Source: Pseudomonas fluorescens NCIMB 11764 (GTDB taxonomy: Bacteria > Pseudomonadota > Gammaproteobacteria > Pseudomonadales > Pseudomonadaceae). From it: 64,000 bases of DNA. Numbering within the stretch: position 1 is the first letter of the stretch; each line of letters begins with the position of its first letter. Shown piece by piece: positions 9,352-18,112 of the stretch. The notes under the pieces were generated by a model. That model searched no databases, was not told the origin of the DNA, and worked only from the letters and a program-made list of their open reading frames with translations. The DNA lies in assembly GCF_000293885.2 (NCBI RefSeq), contig NZ_CP010945.1:2438001-2502000 (forward strand), read 5' to 3'. The position numbers and the translations under genes were made by a program.

Positions 9352-11657
9352 CCCCCGAGCAAATGCGCGACGCCTCGTTGCTGGAACTGTTCAGCCTGGA
9401 AGCCGAAGCCCAGACCCAGGTGTTGAGCGCGGGTCTGCTGGCGCTTGAACGCGATCCGACCCAGGCCGTGCACCTCGAGTCGTGCATGCGTGCGGCCCAC
9501 TCGCTCAAGGGCGCGGCGCGGATCGTCGGGGTCGATGCCGGGGTCAGCGTTGCCCATGTGATGGAAGATTGCCTGGTCAGTGCCCAGGAAGGCCGATTGT
9601 ATCTGCGCCCCGAGCACATAGATGCCTTGCTGCAGGGCACCGATTTGCTGATGCGCATCGCTACGCCGAACAACGGGCCAACGCCGGCGGACATCGATAG
9701 TTATGTGGGCTTGATGGGGCGTCTGCTGGATCCGCTGGCACTTGCCGCGCCGATCAGCACGCCGATTGCGCCATTCATGACCGGTCCGGAAGTCCCATCC
9801 CTCGAACGGTTGACTCCAGAAATCGAGCCAGTCATCGCCGCGCCCGAAGCGCCGGAGGTGCCAGCCGAACCCGTCGCACCGCGTAACACCAAGCGCACCA
9901 CCGAAAACGGCGAGCGTGTCTTGCGGGTCACGGCCGAACGCTTGAACAGCCTGCTCGACCTGTCGAGTAAATCCCTGGTGGAAACCCTGCGGCTCAAACC
10001 GCACCTGGCCACCATGCAGCGTTTGAAACGCCTGCAGAACAACGGCCTGCGGGCACTGGAAAACCTCAACGTCCACCTCAAGGAGCAGGCCTTGAGCCTG
10101 GAGGCCCGGGAAGCCCTCGAAGATGCTCGGCGGTTGCTGGCGGAATCCCAGCAATTGCTGGTGGAAAAAAACGCCGAACTGGATGAGTTCGCCTGGCAGG
10201 CCAGTCAACGGGCGCAGGTGTTGTACGACACGGCGCTGGCCTGTCGCATGCGGCCGTTTGCCGATGTGCTGACCGGCCAGGTGCGCATGGTCCGTGACCT
10301 GGGTCGCAGCCTTGGCAAACAGGTACGTCTGGAGATCGAGGGCGAGAAAACCCAGGTCGACCGCGACGTTCTGGAAAAACTCGAAGCGCCGCTGACGCAC
10401 CTGCTGCGCAATGCCGTCGATCACGGCATTGAATCCCCGGGGCAACGGTTGCTGGCCGGCAAACCTGAAGAAGGTTTGATCCGCCTGCGCGCGTCCCATC
10501 AGGCCGGTCTGCTGGTACTGGAATTGAGCGATGACGGCAACGGCGTCGATCTGGAAAAGGTCCGCCGCAGCATCATCGAACGTCAGTTGTCTCCGCCGGA
10601 AACCGCCGCGCAGTTGAGCGAAGAGGAACTGCTGACGTTTCTGTTCCTGCCGGGTTTCAGCCTGCGGGACAAGGTCACCGAAGTGTCTGGACGCGGCGTC
10701 GGGCTGGACGCGGTTCAGCACATGGTTCGTCAGCTGCGCGGCGCGGTGGTGCTGGAGCAGGCGGCGGGCGAGGGCAGCCGTTTCCACCTCGAAGTGCCGC
10801 TGACGCTGTCGGTGGTGCGCAGTCTGGTGGTGGAAGTCGGCGACGAGGCGTATGCGTTTCCGCTGGCTCACATCGAGCGCATGTGCGATCTGGAGCCGGC
10901 GGACATCGTGCAGGTCGAAGGCCGTCAGCACTTCTGGTACGAAGGCCGGCACGTCGGATTGGTCGCCGCAAGCCAATTGCTCCAGCGCCCGGCAAATCAG
11001 AACAGTCACCAAACGCTCAAGGTCGTGGTAATCCGCGAGCGCGATGCGATCTACGGCGTCGCGGTCGAGCGGTTCATCGGCGAGCGCACGCTGGTGGTTT
11101 TGCCGCTGGACGAACGTCTGGGCAAGGTGCAGGACATTTCTGCCGGCGCCTTGCTCGACGACGGTTCGGTGGTGCTGATTGTCGACGTCGAAGACATGCT
11201 GCGGTCCGTGGATAAACTGCTCAATACCGGTCGCCTGGAACGTATTGCCCGCCATAGTAATCAGGCGCCCGAAGCGGCGCGCAAACGGGTGCTGGTGGTC
11301 GACGATTCGCTGACCGTTCGCGAGTTGCAGCGCAAATTGTTGGTCAATCGCGGCTACGACGTGGCCGTGGCGGTGGATGGCATGGATGGCTGGAACGCCC
11401 TGCGTTCGGAGGATTTCGATCTGCTGATTACCGATATCGACATGCCGCGCATGGATGGCATCGAACTGGTGTCTTTATTGCGCCGGGACAATCGATTGCA
11501 ATCGCTGCCGGTTATGGTGGTGTCTTACAAGGACCGTGAAGAAGACCGTCGTCGTGGACTGGACGCCGGGGCCGACTATTATCTAGCCAAAGCCAGTTTT
11601 CATGACGACGCCCTGCTTGATGCAGTGGTTGAGCTCATCGGAGGAGCGCGGGCATGA
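9348..11657 (+). CDS. wspE: WspE, hybrid CheA-type histidine kinase with receiver domain
   Basis: A 769-residue CheA/CheY hybrid. The HPt domain has the phosphoacceptor His51 in AAHSLKGAAR. The HATPase domain shows the N box LLRNAVDHGIES (about residue 351), SDDGNGVDL (about 394) and GRGVGLDAV (about 448). A CheW-like regulatory domain follows (about 500-620), then a receiver domain from about 645 with VLVVDDS and phosphoacceptor Asp in LLITDIDMP (about 696). In the Wsp pathway it phosphorylates WspR (activating) and WspF (adaptation). A start at the ATG overlapping wspD fits the operon pattern. Confidence 0.95.
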   Translation: MTPEQMRDASLLELFSLEAEAQTQVLSAGLLALERDPTQAVHLESCMRAAHSLKGAARIVGVDAGVSVAHVMEDCLVSAQEGRLYLRPEHIDALLQGTDLLMRIATPNNGPTPADIDSYVGLMGRLLDPLALAAPISTPIAPFMTGPEVPSLERLTPEIEPVIAAPEAPEVPAEPVAPRNTKRTTENGERVLRVTAERLNSLLDLSSKSLVETLRLKPHLATMQRLKRLQNNGLRALENLNVHLKEQALSLEAREALEDARRLLAESQQLLVEKNAELDEFAWQASQRAQVLYDTALACRMRPFADVLTGQVRMVRDLGRSLGKQVRLEIEGEKTQVDRDVLEKLEAPLTHLLRNAVDHGIESPGQRLLAGKPEEGLIRLRASHQAGLLVLELSDDGNGVDLEKVRRSIIERQLSPPETAAQLSEEELLTFLFLPGFSLRDKVTEVSGRGVGLDAVQHMVRQLRGAVVLEQAAGEGSRFHLEVPLTLSVVRSLVVEVGDEAYAFPLAHIERMCDLEPADIVQVEGRQHFWYEGRHVGLVAASQLLQRPANQNSHQTLKVVVIRERDAIYGVAVERFIGERTLVVLPLDERLGKVQDISAGALLDDGSVVLIVDVEDMLRSVDKLLNTGRLERIARHSNQAPEAARKRVLVVDDSLTVRELQRKLLVNRGYDVAVAVDGMDGWNALRSEDFDLLITDIDMPRMDGIELVSLLRRDNRLQSLPVMVVSYKDREEDRRRGLDAGADYYLAKASFHDDALLDAVVELIGGARA

Positions 11658-12664
11658 AAATCGCAATCGTCAACGACATGCCCATGGCGGTAGAGGCTTT
11701 GCGCCGCGCCTTGGCGTTTGAGCCAGCGCACGAGGTGATCTGGGTCGCCGGCAATGGGGCCGAAGCGGTGCAACGTTGCGTGGAAAACACCCCGGACCTG
11801 ATCCTGATGGACCTGATCATGCCGGTGATGGACGGCGTCGAGGCGACCCGACGGATCATGGCGGAGACGCCGTGCGCCATTGTGATTGTCACGGTCGACC
11901 GCCAGCAGAACGTGCATCGGGTGTTCGAGGCCATGGGGCATGGGGCGCTGGATGTGGTGGATACGCCCGCGATCGGTGCCGGCAATGCCCAGGAGGCCGC
12001 GGCGCCGCTACTGCGTAAGATCCTGAACATCAGCTGGCTGATCGGCGGCAAGGGTAATCAGGTGCGACCCGCGCCGAGTCCGTTGCGCCACTCGGGCTCC
12101 CGACAGAAATTGATCGCCATCGGTTCGTCCGCGGGCGGCCCTGCGGCGCTGGAAGTGCTGCTAAAGGGCCTGCCGCGAGATTTTACGGCGGCCATTGTGC
12201 TGGTCCAGCATGTCGACCAGGTGTTCGCCGCCGGCATGGCCGAATGGCTCAGCAGTGCCAGCGGCCTTAACGTGCGCCTGGCCCAGGAGGGGGAGCCGCC
12301 GCAGCCGGGCACCGTGCTGCTGGCCGGCACCAACCACCATATTCGCCTCCTGAAAAACGGCACGCTGGCGTACACCGCCGAGCCGGTCAACGAGATCTAT
12401 CGGCCCTCGATCGATGTGTTTTTCGAGAGCGTGGCCAGTTACTGGAACGGCGATGCCGTGGGTGTTTTGTTGACCGGGATGGGGCGCGATGGCGCGCAGG
12501 GGCTTAAACTCATGCGTCAACAGGGCTACCTGACCATCGCTCAGGACCAACAAAGCAGCGCAGTCTATGGCATGCCGAAAGCGGCAGCGGCCATCGACGC
12601 GGCTGTGGAGATTCGCCCGCTGGACAAGATAGCGCCACGATTGCTGGAGATTTTCGCCAAATGA
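11654..12664 (+). CDS. wspF: WspF, CheB-type receptor methylesterase
   Basis: A 336-residue methylesterase that removes methyl groups from WspA and resets the pathway; loss of WspF gives the wrinkly, hyper-biofilm phenotype in other Pseudomonas. The receiver domain has phosphoacceptor Asp53 (LILMDLIMPVMDG). After a short linker, the esterase domain shows the CheB triad: Ser in IGSSAGGPAALE (about 158), His in LVQHVDQVF and Asp in LTGMGRDGAQG. The reading frame is intact, so no wrinkly-spreader-type null mutation is visible here. Confidence 0.95.
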   Translation: MKIAIVNDMPMAVEALRRALAFEPAHEVIWVAGNGAEAVQRCVENTPDLILMDLIMPVMDGVEATRRIMAETPCAIVIVTVDRQQNVHRVFEAMGHGALDVVDTPAIGAGNAQEAAAPLLRKILNISWLIGGKGNQVRPAPSPLRHSGSRQKLIAIGSSAGGPAALEVLLKGLPRDFTAAIVLVQHVDQVFAAGMAEWLSSASGLNVRLAQEGEPPQPGTVLLAGTNHHIRLLKNGTLAYTAEPVNEIYRPSIDVFFESVASYWNGDAVGVLLTGMGRDGAQGLKLMRQQGYLTIAQDQQSSAVYGMPKAAAAIDAAVEIRPLDKIAPRLLEIFAK

Positions 12665-12712
12665 CTACGCTTAGCAGCAATCCTGGTCCAGGTAGTACTC
12701 AGGTGACCGAAC

Positions 12713-13714
12713 ATGACTGACTTACAGCTCGACGGCTTCAAAACCGACGAAAACGCCGCGATGGTGTTGTTGGTGGACGATCAGGCCATGATCGGCGAGG
12801 CGGTTCGCCGCGGGTTGTCGAATGAAGAAAACATCGACTTCCACTTCTGCGCCGATCCGCATCAGGCGATTGCCCAGGCAATCCGGATCAAGCCGACCGT
12901 GATCCTGCAGGATCTGGTCATGCCCGGCCTCGACGGCCTGAGCCTGGTGCGTGAATACCGCAATCACCCGGCCACCAAGGATATTCCGATCATTGTGCTG
13001 TCGACCAAGGAGGACCCGCTGATCAAAAGCGCGGCATTCGCGGCCGGGGCCAATGATTATCTGGTGAAACTACCGGACAACATCGAGCTGGTGGCGCGTA
13101 TTCGCTATCACTCGCGCTCCTACATGACCCTGTTGCAACGCGATGCGGCGTACCGCGCGTTGCGGGTCAGCCAGCAGCAATTGCTCGACACCAACCTGGT
13201 GCTGCAACGCCTGATGAACTCGGACGGCCTGACCGGGCTGTCGAACCGTCGTCACTTCGACGAGTACCTGGAGCTGGAGTGGCGCCGTTCGTTGCGTGAT
13301 CAGAGCCAATTGTCGTTGCTGATGATCGATGTGGACTACTTCAAGTCCTACAACGACAACTTTGGCCACCTCGAAGGCGACGAAGCCTTGCGCAAGGTCG
13401 CCACAGCCATCCGTGACGCCAGCGCCCGGCCTTCGGACTTGCCTGCCCGTTATGGCGGTGAAGAATTTGCGCTGGTCCTGCCCAACACCACGCCGGGGGG
13501 CGCGCGACTGGTCGCGGAGAAACTGCGCCAGACCGTGGCCGCGCTGAAGATCCCGCACATTTCACCGACCGAAGGCTCAAGCCTGACCATCAGCATCGGC
13601 CTGTCGACCATGACCCCACAACCGGGCGCCGATTGCCGGCAATTGATCTCGGCGGCGGACAAGGGGCTGTACCTGGCGAAGAACAATGGGCGTAATCAGG
13701 TCGGCATCGAGTAA
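12713..13714 (+). CDS. wspR: WspR, receiver-GGDEF diguanylate cyclase
   Basis: A 333-residue response regulator that makes cyclic-di-GMP. The receiver domain (about residues 17-130) has the acidic pocket DD22-23 and phosphoacceptor Asp67 ([12 protein letters not shown]). A coiled linker (about 140-165) leads to the GGDEF domain, with an intact active-site GGEEF (residues 248-252) and an inhibitory I-site RPSD (239-242) five residues before it. It should therefore be active and product-inhibited. It is the only wsp gene not overlapping its upstream neighbour; a 48-bp gap separates it from wspF. Confidence 0.96.
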   Translation: MTDLQLDGFKTDENAAMVLLVDDQAMIGEAVRRGLSNEENIDFHFCADPHQAIAQAIRIKPTVILQDLVMPGLDGLSLVREYRNHPATKDIPIIVLSTKEDPLIKSAAFAAGANDYLVKLPDNIELVARIRYHSRSYMTLLQRDAAYRALRVSQQQLLDTNLVLQRLMNSDGLTGLSNRRHFDEYLELEWRRSLRDQSQLSLLMIDVDYFKSYNDNFGHLEGDEALRKVATAIRDASARPSDLPARYGGEEFALVLPNTTPGGARLVAEKLRQTVAALKIPHISPTEGSSLTISIGLSTMTPQPGADCRQLISAADKGLYLAKNNGRNQVGIE

Positions 13715-13748
13715 CCCGCGACCGGATCTCCGCCTGGCAAATTCCCCC

Positions 13749-13844
13749 TGTGGCGAGGGAGCTTGCTCCCGCCGGGTCGCGCAGCGGCCTTTTTCACCGA
13801 AGGGACTGTTGCGCAGTCCAGCGGGAGCGAGCTCCCTCGCCACA
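13749..13844. repeat. REP inverted pair, family A
   Basis: Two inverted copies of the TGTGGCGAGGGAGCTTGCTC unit enclose about 45 bases with a further small inversion. The pair lies in the 248-base spacer between wspR and prfB, just after the wspR stop, where REPs commonly occur. Confidence 0.85.
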
Positions 13845-13962
13845 GGTTGCTCGGTGTTCGCTTTAATCAATCGCCGCTAAAGCCGCCAGGCGGGCTGCCG
13901 AGACAGTCTGATTACGTTATACTCGCCGGCTTTCAAAAGTTCGCCAACGAGTGCTGCCCGCC

Positions 13963-15058
13963 ATGGAAATCAACCCGATCCTTAACAGTATCAAGGACCT
14001 GTCCGAGCGCTCCGAAACTATTCGGGGGTATCTTTGACTACGATCAAAAGCATGAGCGTCTGACTGAAGTCAATCGCGAGCTTGAAGATCCGTCTGTCTG
14101 GAACAACCCGTCGTACGCTCAGGAACTGGGCCGCGAGCGGTCCCTGCTGGCGCAGATCGTCGAAACCCTCGACGAAATGCACACCGGCCTGGCCGACGCC
14201 AAAGACCTGCTGCTGATGTCCGCAGAGGAAGAAGACCAGGCCGCCGTCGATGACGTCGCCGCCGAAGTCGAGCGTCTGCGCGAGTCCCTGGAAAAACTCG
14301 AATTCCGTCGCATGTTCAGCGGTGAAATGGACGCCAACAACGCCTACCTGGACATCCAGGCCGGCTCCGGCGGCACCGAGGCCCAGGACTGGGCCAACAT
14401 CCTGCTGCGCATGTACCTGCGCTGGGCTGACAAACGCGGTTTCGACGCGACCATCATGGAACTGTCGGCCGGTGAAGTCGCCGGGATCAAGGGCGCCACC
14501 GTGCACATCAAGGGCGAATACGCCTTTGGCTGGCTGCGTACCGAAATCGGCGTGCACCGTCTGGTGCGCAAGAGCCCGTACGACTCGGGCAACCGCCGTC
14601 ACACCTCGTTCTCGGCCGTGTTCGTGTCGCCGGAAATCGATGACAACATCGAAATCGACATCAACCCGTCGGACCTGCGCATCGACACCTACCGCTCCTC
14701 CGGTGCCGGTGGTCAGCACGTAAACACCACCGACTCGGCCGTACGGATTACCCACGTACCGACCAACACCGTGGTCAGCTGCCAGAACGAACGCTCCCAG
14801 CACGCCAACAAAGACACCGCGATGAAAATGTTGCGGGCGCGCTTGTACGAGCAGGAAGTGCAGAAACGCAATGCCGCCTCGCAAGCCCTGGAAGAGACCA
14901 AGTCGGACATCGGCTGGGGTCACCAGATCCGCTCCTACGTTCTCGATGCGTCGCGAATCAAGGATTTGCGCACTAACATCGAACGCAGCGATTGCGACAA
15001 GGTGCTCGACGGCGACATCGACGAATACCTGGTGGCGAGCCTGAAACAAGGGCTGTAA
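13963..15058 (+). CDS. prfB: Peptide chain release factor 2 (programmed +1 frameshift)
   Basis: RF2 releases peptides at UGA and UAA codons. The gene starts at ATG 13963 and reads 24 codons to a UGA at 14035-14037; a +1 shift at CTT TGA C (14032-14038) continues to 15058, giving about 364 residues, the normal RF2 size. The shift site has the canonical Shine-Dalgarno-like GGGGG just before TAT CTT TGA C, so the gene is autoregulated and not broken. The GGQ catalytic motif is in [11 protein letters not shown]. The anticodon-like tripeptide reads SPY in RKSPYDSG, where E. coli has SPF. A -10-like TATACT lies at 13918-13923. Confidence 0.96.
14026..14038 (+). promoter_or_regulatory. prfB programmed +1 frameshift site
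   Basis: The sequence is GGGTATCTTTGAC, with the slippery CTT codon at 14032-14034, in-frame UGA at 14035-14037, C context after the stop, and an internal GGGGG anti-Shine-Dalgarno target at 14024-14028. When RF2 is scarce, slow termination at UGA favours the +1 shift and more RF2 is made. This is the established bacterial mechanism and all elements are visible. Confidence 0.95.
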
Positions 15059-15079
15059 CCGCTAGTCAAGACCTCAAGT

Positions 15080-15098
15080 CCCCCGTCATCGGCGGGGG
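15080..15098 (+). other. GC-rich hairpin between prfB and lysS
   Basis: A CCCCCG / CGGCGGGGG stem with a TCAT loop lies 20 bases after prfB and 30 before lysS. It lacks a T run, so it may stabilise the upstream message or modulate read-through more than terminate. Confidence 0.4.
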
Positions 15099-15128
15099 CA
15101 ACGAACCTGTGATGGAATTTTTAAAGAC

Positions 15129-16631
15129 ATGAGCGACCTAGAACTCGACCCGCAAGCCCTGCAACAGGAAGAAAACTCCCTGATCGCCCTGCGCAAGGAA
15201 AAGCTTGCCGCCGAGCGCGCCAAGGGCAATGCCTTCCCGAACGACTTCCGCCGCGACAACTACTGCGAAGACTTGCAGAAACAGTACGCGGACAAGACCA
15301 AGGAAGAGCTCGCAGAGGCTGCAATCCCGGTCAAGGTTGCCGGTCGCATCATGCTCAACCGTGGCTCGTTCATGGTGATCCAGGACATGTCCGGTCGCAT
15401 CCAGGTTTACGTCAACCGTAAAACCCTGTCCGAAGAAACCCTGGCGGCGGTGAAAACCTGGGACCTGGGCGACATCATTGCCGCCGAAGGCACCCTGGCC
15501 CGTTCCGGCAAGGGCGACCTGTACGTTGAAATGACCAGCGTGCGCCTGCTGACCAAATCCCTGCGCCCGTTGCCCGACAAGCACCATGGCCTGTCCGACA
15601 CCGAACAGCGCTACCGCCAGCGTTACGTTGACCTTATCGTCAACGATGACGTACGCCAGACCTTCCGCGTGCGTTCGCAAGTGATTGCGCACATCCGCAG
15701 CTTCCTGATGAAGCGCGACTTCCTCGAAGTCGAAACGCCGATGCTGCAAACCATCCCGGGTGGCGCGGCCGCCAAGCCGTTCGAGACGCACCACAACGCG
15801 CTGGACATGGAAATGTTCCTGCGTATCGCGCCTGAGCTGTACCTCAAGCGCCTGGTGGTTGGCGGTTTCGAGAAAGTGTTCGAGATCAACCGCAACTTCC
15901 GCAACGAAGGCGTTTCGACCCGTCACAACCCTGAATTCACCATGTTGGAGTTCTACCAGGCGTACGCCGACTACGAAGACAACATGGACCTGACCGAAGA
16001 ACTGTTCCGCGAGCTGGCGCAGCTGGTGCTGGGCAGCACCGACGTGCCGTACGGCGACAAGGTGTTCCACTTCGGCGAACCGTTCGTGCGTCTGTCGGTG
16101 TTCGACTCGATCCTCAAGTACAACCCTGAGCTGACCGCTGACGACCTGACCGACATCGAAAAGGCCCGCGCCATCGCCAAGAAGGCCGGCGCCAAGGTGC
16201 TGGGCTTCGAAGGCCTGGGCAAGCTGCAGGTGATGATTTTCGAAGAGCTGGTCGAGCACAAGCTGGAGCAGCCGCACTTCATTACCCAGTACCCGTTCGA
16301 AGTGTCGCCGCTGGCCCGTCGTAACGATGACAACCCGAACGTCACCGACCGTTTCGAGCTGTTCATCGGCGGCCGTGAAATCGCCAACGCCTACTCCGAG
16401 TTGAACGACGCGGAAGACCAGGCCGAGCGCTTCATGGCGCAGGTGGCCGACAAGGACGCCGGCGACGACGAAGCCATGCACTACGACGCTGACTTCGTTC
16501 GCGCGTTGGAGTACGGCATGCCGCCAACGGCGGGTGAAGGGATCGGCATCGACCGCCTGGTGATGCTGTTGACCAACTCCCCGTCGATCCGCGACGTGAT
16601 CCTGTTCCCGCACATGCGGCCGCAAGCGTAA
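15129..16631 (+). CDS. lysS: Lysyl-tRNA synthetase, class II
   Basis: A 500-residue class II aminoacyl-tRNA synthetase that charges tRNA-Lys. The N-terminal OB-fold anticodon-binding domain covers about residues 60-165 ([20 protein letters not shown]). The catalytic domain shows motif 2 ([20 protein letters not shown], about 257-280) and motif 3 ([13 protein letters not shown], about 473-486). It follows prfB by 70 bp, the same prfB-lysS order as in E. coli, and ends at a strong terminator. Confidence 0.97.
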   Translation: MSDLELDPQALQQEENSLIALRKEKLAAERAKGNAFPNDFRRDNYCEDLQKQYADKTKEELAEAAIPVKVAGRIMLNRGSFMVIQDMSGRIQVYVNRKTLSEETLAAVKTWDLGDIIAAEGTLARSGKGDLYVEMTSVRLLTKSLRPLPDKHHGLSDTEQRYRQRYVDLIVNDDVRQTFRVRSQVIAHIRSFLMKRDFLEVETPMLQTIPGGAAAKPFETHHNALDMEMFLRIAPELYLKRLVVGGFEKVFEINRNFRNEGVSTRHNPEFTMLEFYQAYADYEDNMDLTEELFRELAQLVLGSTDVPYGDKVFHFGEPFVRLSVFDSILKYNPELTADDLTDIEKARAIAKKAGAKVLGFEGLGKLQVMIFEELVEHKLEQPHFITQYPFEVSPLARRNDDNPNVTDRFELFIGGREIANAYSELNDAEDQAERFMAQVADKDAGDDEAMHYDADFVRALEYGMPPTAGEGIGIDRLVMLLTNSPSIRDVILFPHMRPQA

Positions 16632-16642
16632 GTGTTTCAATT

Positions 16643-16672
16643 AAAAAGCCGCCTGAAATGGGCGGCTTTTTA
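16643..16672 (+). terminator. Rho-independent terminator of lysS
   Basis: The stem AAAAGCCGCC / GGGCGGCTTTT is followed directly by TTTTATT, twelve bases after the lysS stop. Confidence 0.9.
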
Positions 16673-16733
16673 TTGCCTGTCTGGTACAAACGTATCAATT
16701 GGTTACTTTTGAAGTAAGAGAGGAATACCTGCC

Positions 16734-17450
16734 GTGAATCGCGCAATGGCTCAAGAAGGTGCAGCGGGTGTCGCCACTGCGGTCGCTGAAAGTGTTCAGT
16801 ACCAGGGCCGCAAGGCCAGCCGCCAGGGCAGTGAGCAGCGTCGACAGGACATTCTCGATGCCGCCATGCGTATTGTCGTGCGCGATGGCGTGCGGGCCGT
16901 TCGTCACCGTGCGGTCGCCGCTGAAGCCGGTGTGCCATTGTCGGCCACCACCTACTATTTCAAGGACATCGATGACCTGCTCACCGATACCTTCGCCCAA
17001 TACGTGGAGCGCAGCGCGGCGTTCATGGCCAAGTTGTGGGTCAACAATGAAGGCCTTCTGCGCGAGATGGTCGTCAGCGGCGACGGCAGTGCCGAATCGC
17101 GCTCGCAACTGGCGGATGATATTGCGCGGTTGATGGCGGACTATGTCCATCGGCAACTGATCAACCGCCGCGAACACCTGATGGCCGAGCAAGCGTTTCG
17201 TCAGGAAGCGTTGCTCAACCCCCGCCTGGCGGAGTTGGTGCGCTCGCACCAGCAAATTCTCCTGCAGGGCACGTGTCAGCTTTTCCAGGTTTTGGGTTCC
17301 CGTGAACCCCAACAAGATGCCAAAGTGTTGACGGCGATTATCGGACGGATGGAATATCAGGGGCTGCTCAACGAAGCCGAGCCTGCCGCCGAAGCCGAAA
17401 TGCTCGGCATCCTGACGCGGTACATGCATTTGGTATTGGCATCGGTGTGA
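16734..17450 (+). CDS. TetR-family transcriptional regulator
   Basis: A 238-residue TetR-type repressor. After a 30-residue, unstructured leader, the helix-turn-helix DNA-binding domain covers about residues 33-80 (ILDAAMRIVVRDGVRAVRHR, AVAAEAGVPLSATTYYFKD), and the C-terminal part is a helical ligand/dimer domain. Start: GTG at 16734, with AGAGG upstream; an in-frame ATG at 16746 is an alternative. It sits between lysS and a lipoprotein/QEGLA pair, matching the order I recall downstream of lysS in P. aeruginosa. Ligand and targets are unknown. Confidence 0.82.
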   Translation: MNRAMAQEGAAGVATAVAESVQYQGRKASRQGSEQRRQDILDAAMRIVVRDGVRAVRHRAVAAEAGVPLSATTYYFKDIDDLLTDTFAQYVERSAAFMAKLWVNNEGLLREMVVSGDGSAESRSQLADDIARLMADYVHRQLINRREHLMAEQAFRQEALLNPRLAELVRSHQQILLQGTCQLFQVLGSREPQQDAKVLTAIIGRMEYQGLLNEAEPAAEAEMLGILTRYMHLVLASV

Positions 17451-17522
17451 TCCATTGTGGTGCCCGCTTCCACAGGTTCGGTGGCCACATCAAGCCGGCG
17501 TATGTTTCAAAGGGAGTGTTGA

Positions 17523-18077
17523 ATGAAAGCCTGGCGCGTCGTTGTGATCGCCTTGTCGTTCCTGCTGCTCAGTGGCTGCCTGGTGACTTTCAAGGAGCCA
17601 CTGCCCACGAGCGACCCTGCGCCCAAGGGATTACTCGGCAAATGGACCAGCACCAACGCCTGGGGCGAACCGATGAACCTGGAGCTGACACGTATCGGCG
17701 ACAATCGCTATCAGGCGGTCAGCTACTTCAAGGCCAAACCCAAGGAGCGCGAAGCCTATCCCTTCACCGTCTCGCGCCATGGCAGCCGCTGGTACCTGTC
17801 GGCGAAAGTGCCGGCGCAGTTCGGCGGGCATTTCACCATTGCCGGTTTTGAACTCACCGACAAGCACGAACTGGTGGTCTACAACCTCGACCTCGAGCAG
17901 ATCAACCAGGCCCTGGGGCAGAAAGCTCTCAGCGGCGAGGGCTTTCAGACGGACGATGGCGACGGCGTGCTGATCAACACCGACATGGATCAGGTCTTCG
18001 CTTACCTCGATGATCCGGCCAACTCCGATGTCTTCGTCGAGGCCGTGCGCTATCAGCGCCTGGCCAAAGCCAAATAA
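17523..18077 (+). CDS. Predicted lipoprotein of unknown function
   Basis: A 184-residue protein with a lipoprotein signal peptide: hydrophobic stretch then lipobox LLSGC, giving Cys19 as the acylated residue. The mature domain opens with GLLGKWTSTNAWGEPMNLEL and looks beta-rich, lipocalin-like in style, although I cannot assign a family. It is 35 bp upstream of the QEGLA-motif gene in the same orientation, so the two are probably co-transcribed. It is likely anchored in the outer membrane, since residue +2 is Leu and not Asp. Confidence 0.8.
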   Translation: MKAWRVVVIALSFLLLSGCLVTFKEPLPTSDPAPKGLLGKWTSTNAWGEPMNLELTRIGDNRYQAVSYFKAKPKEREAYPFTVSRHGSRWYLSAKVPAQFGGHFTIAGFELTDKHELVVYNLDLEQINQALGQKALSGEGFQTDDGDGVLINTDMDQVFAYLDDPANSDVFVEAVRYQRLAKAK

Positions 18078-18112
18078 ACCCAGCACATAACGGTTTCTTA
18101 CAGGAGTTTCGG

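Noticed and set aside
8838..11255. 805-codon minus-strand frame opposite wspD/wspE
   Set aside because: The plus-strand WspD and WspE motifs are unmistakable and the opposite frame is rich in His/Gln/Arg typical of antisense translation.
13963..14037. prfB as a pseudogene because of the early in-frame UGA
   Set aside because: The stop sits exactly in the conserved programmed frameshift site with the Shine-Dalgarno-like GGGGG, so the gene is regulated and functional.
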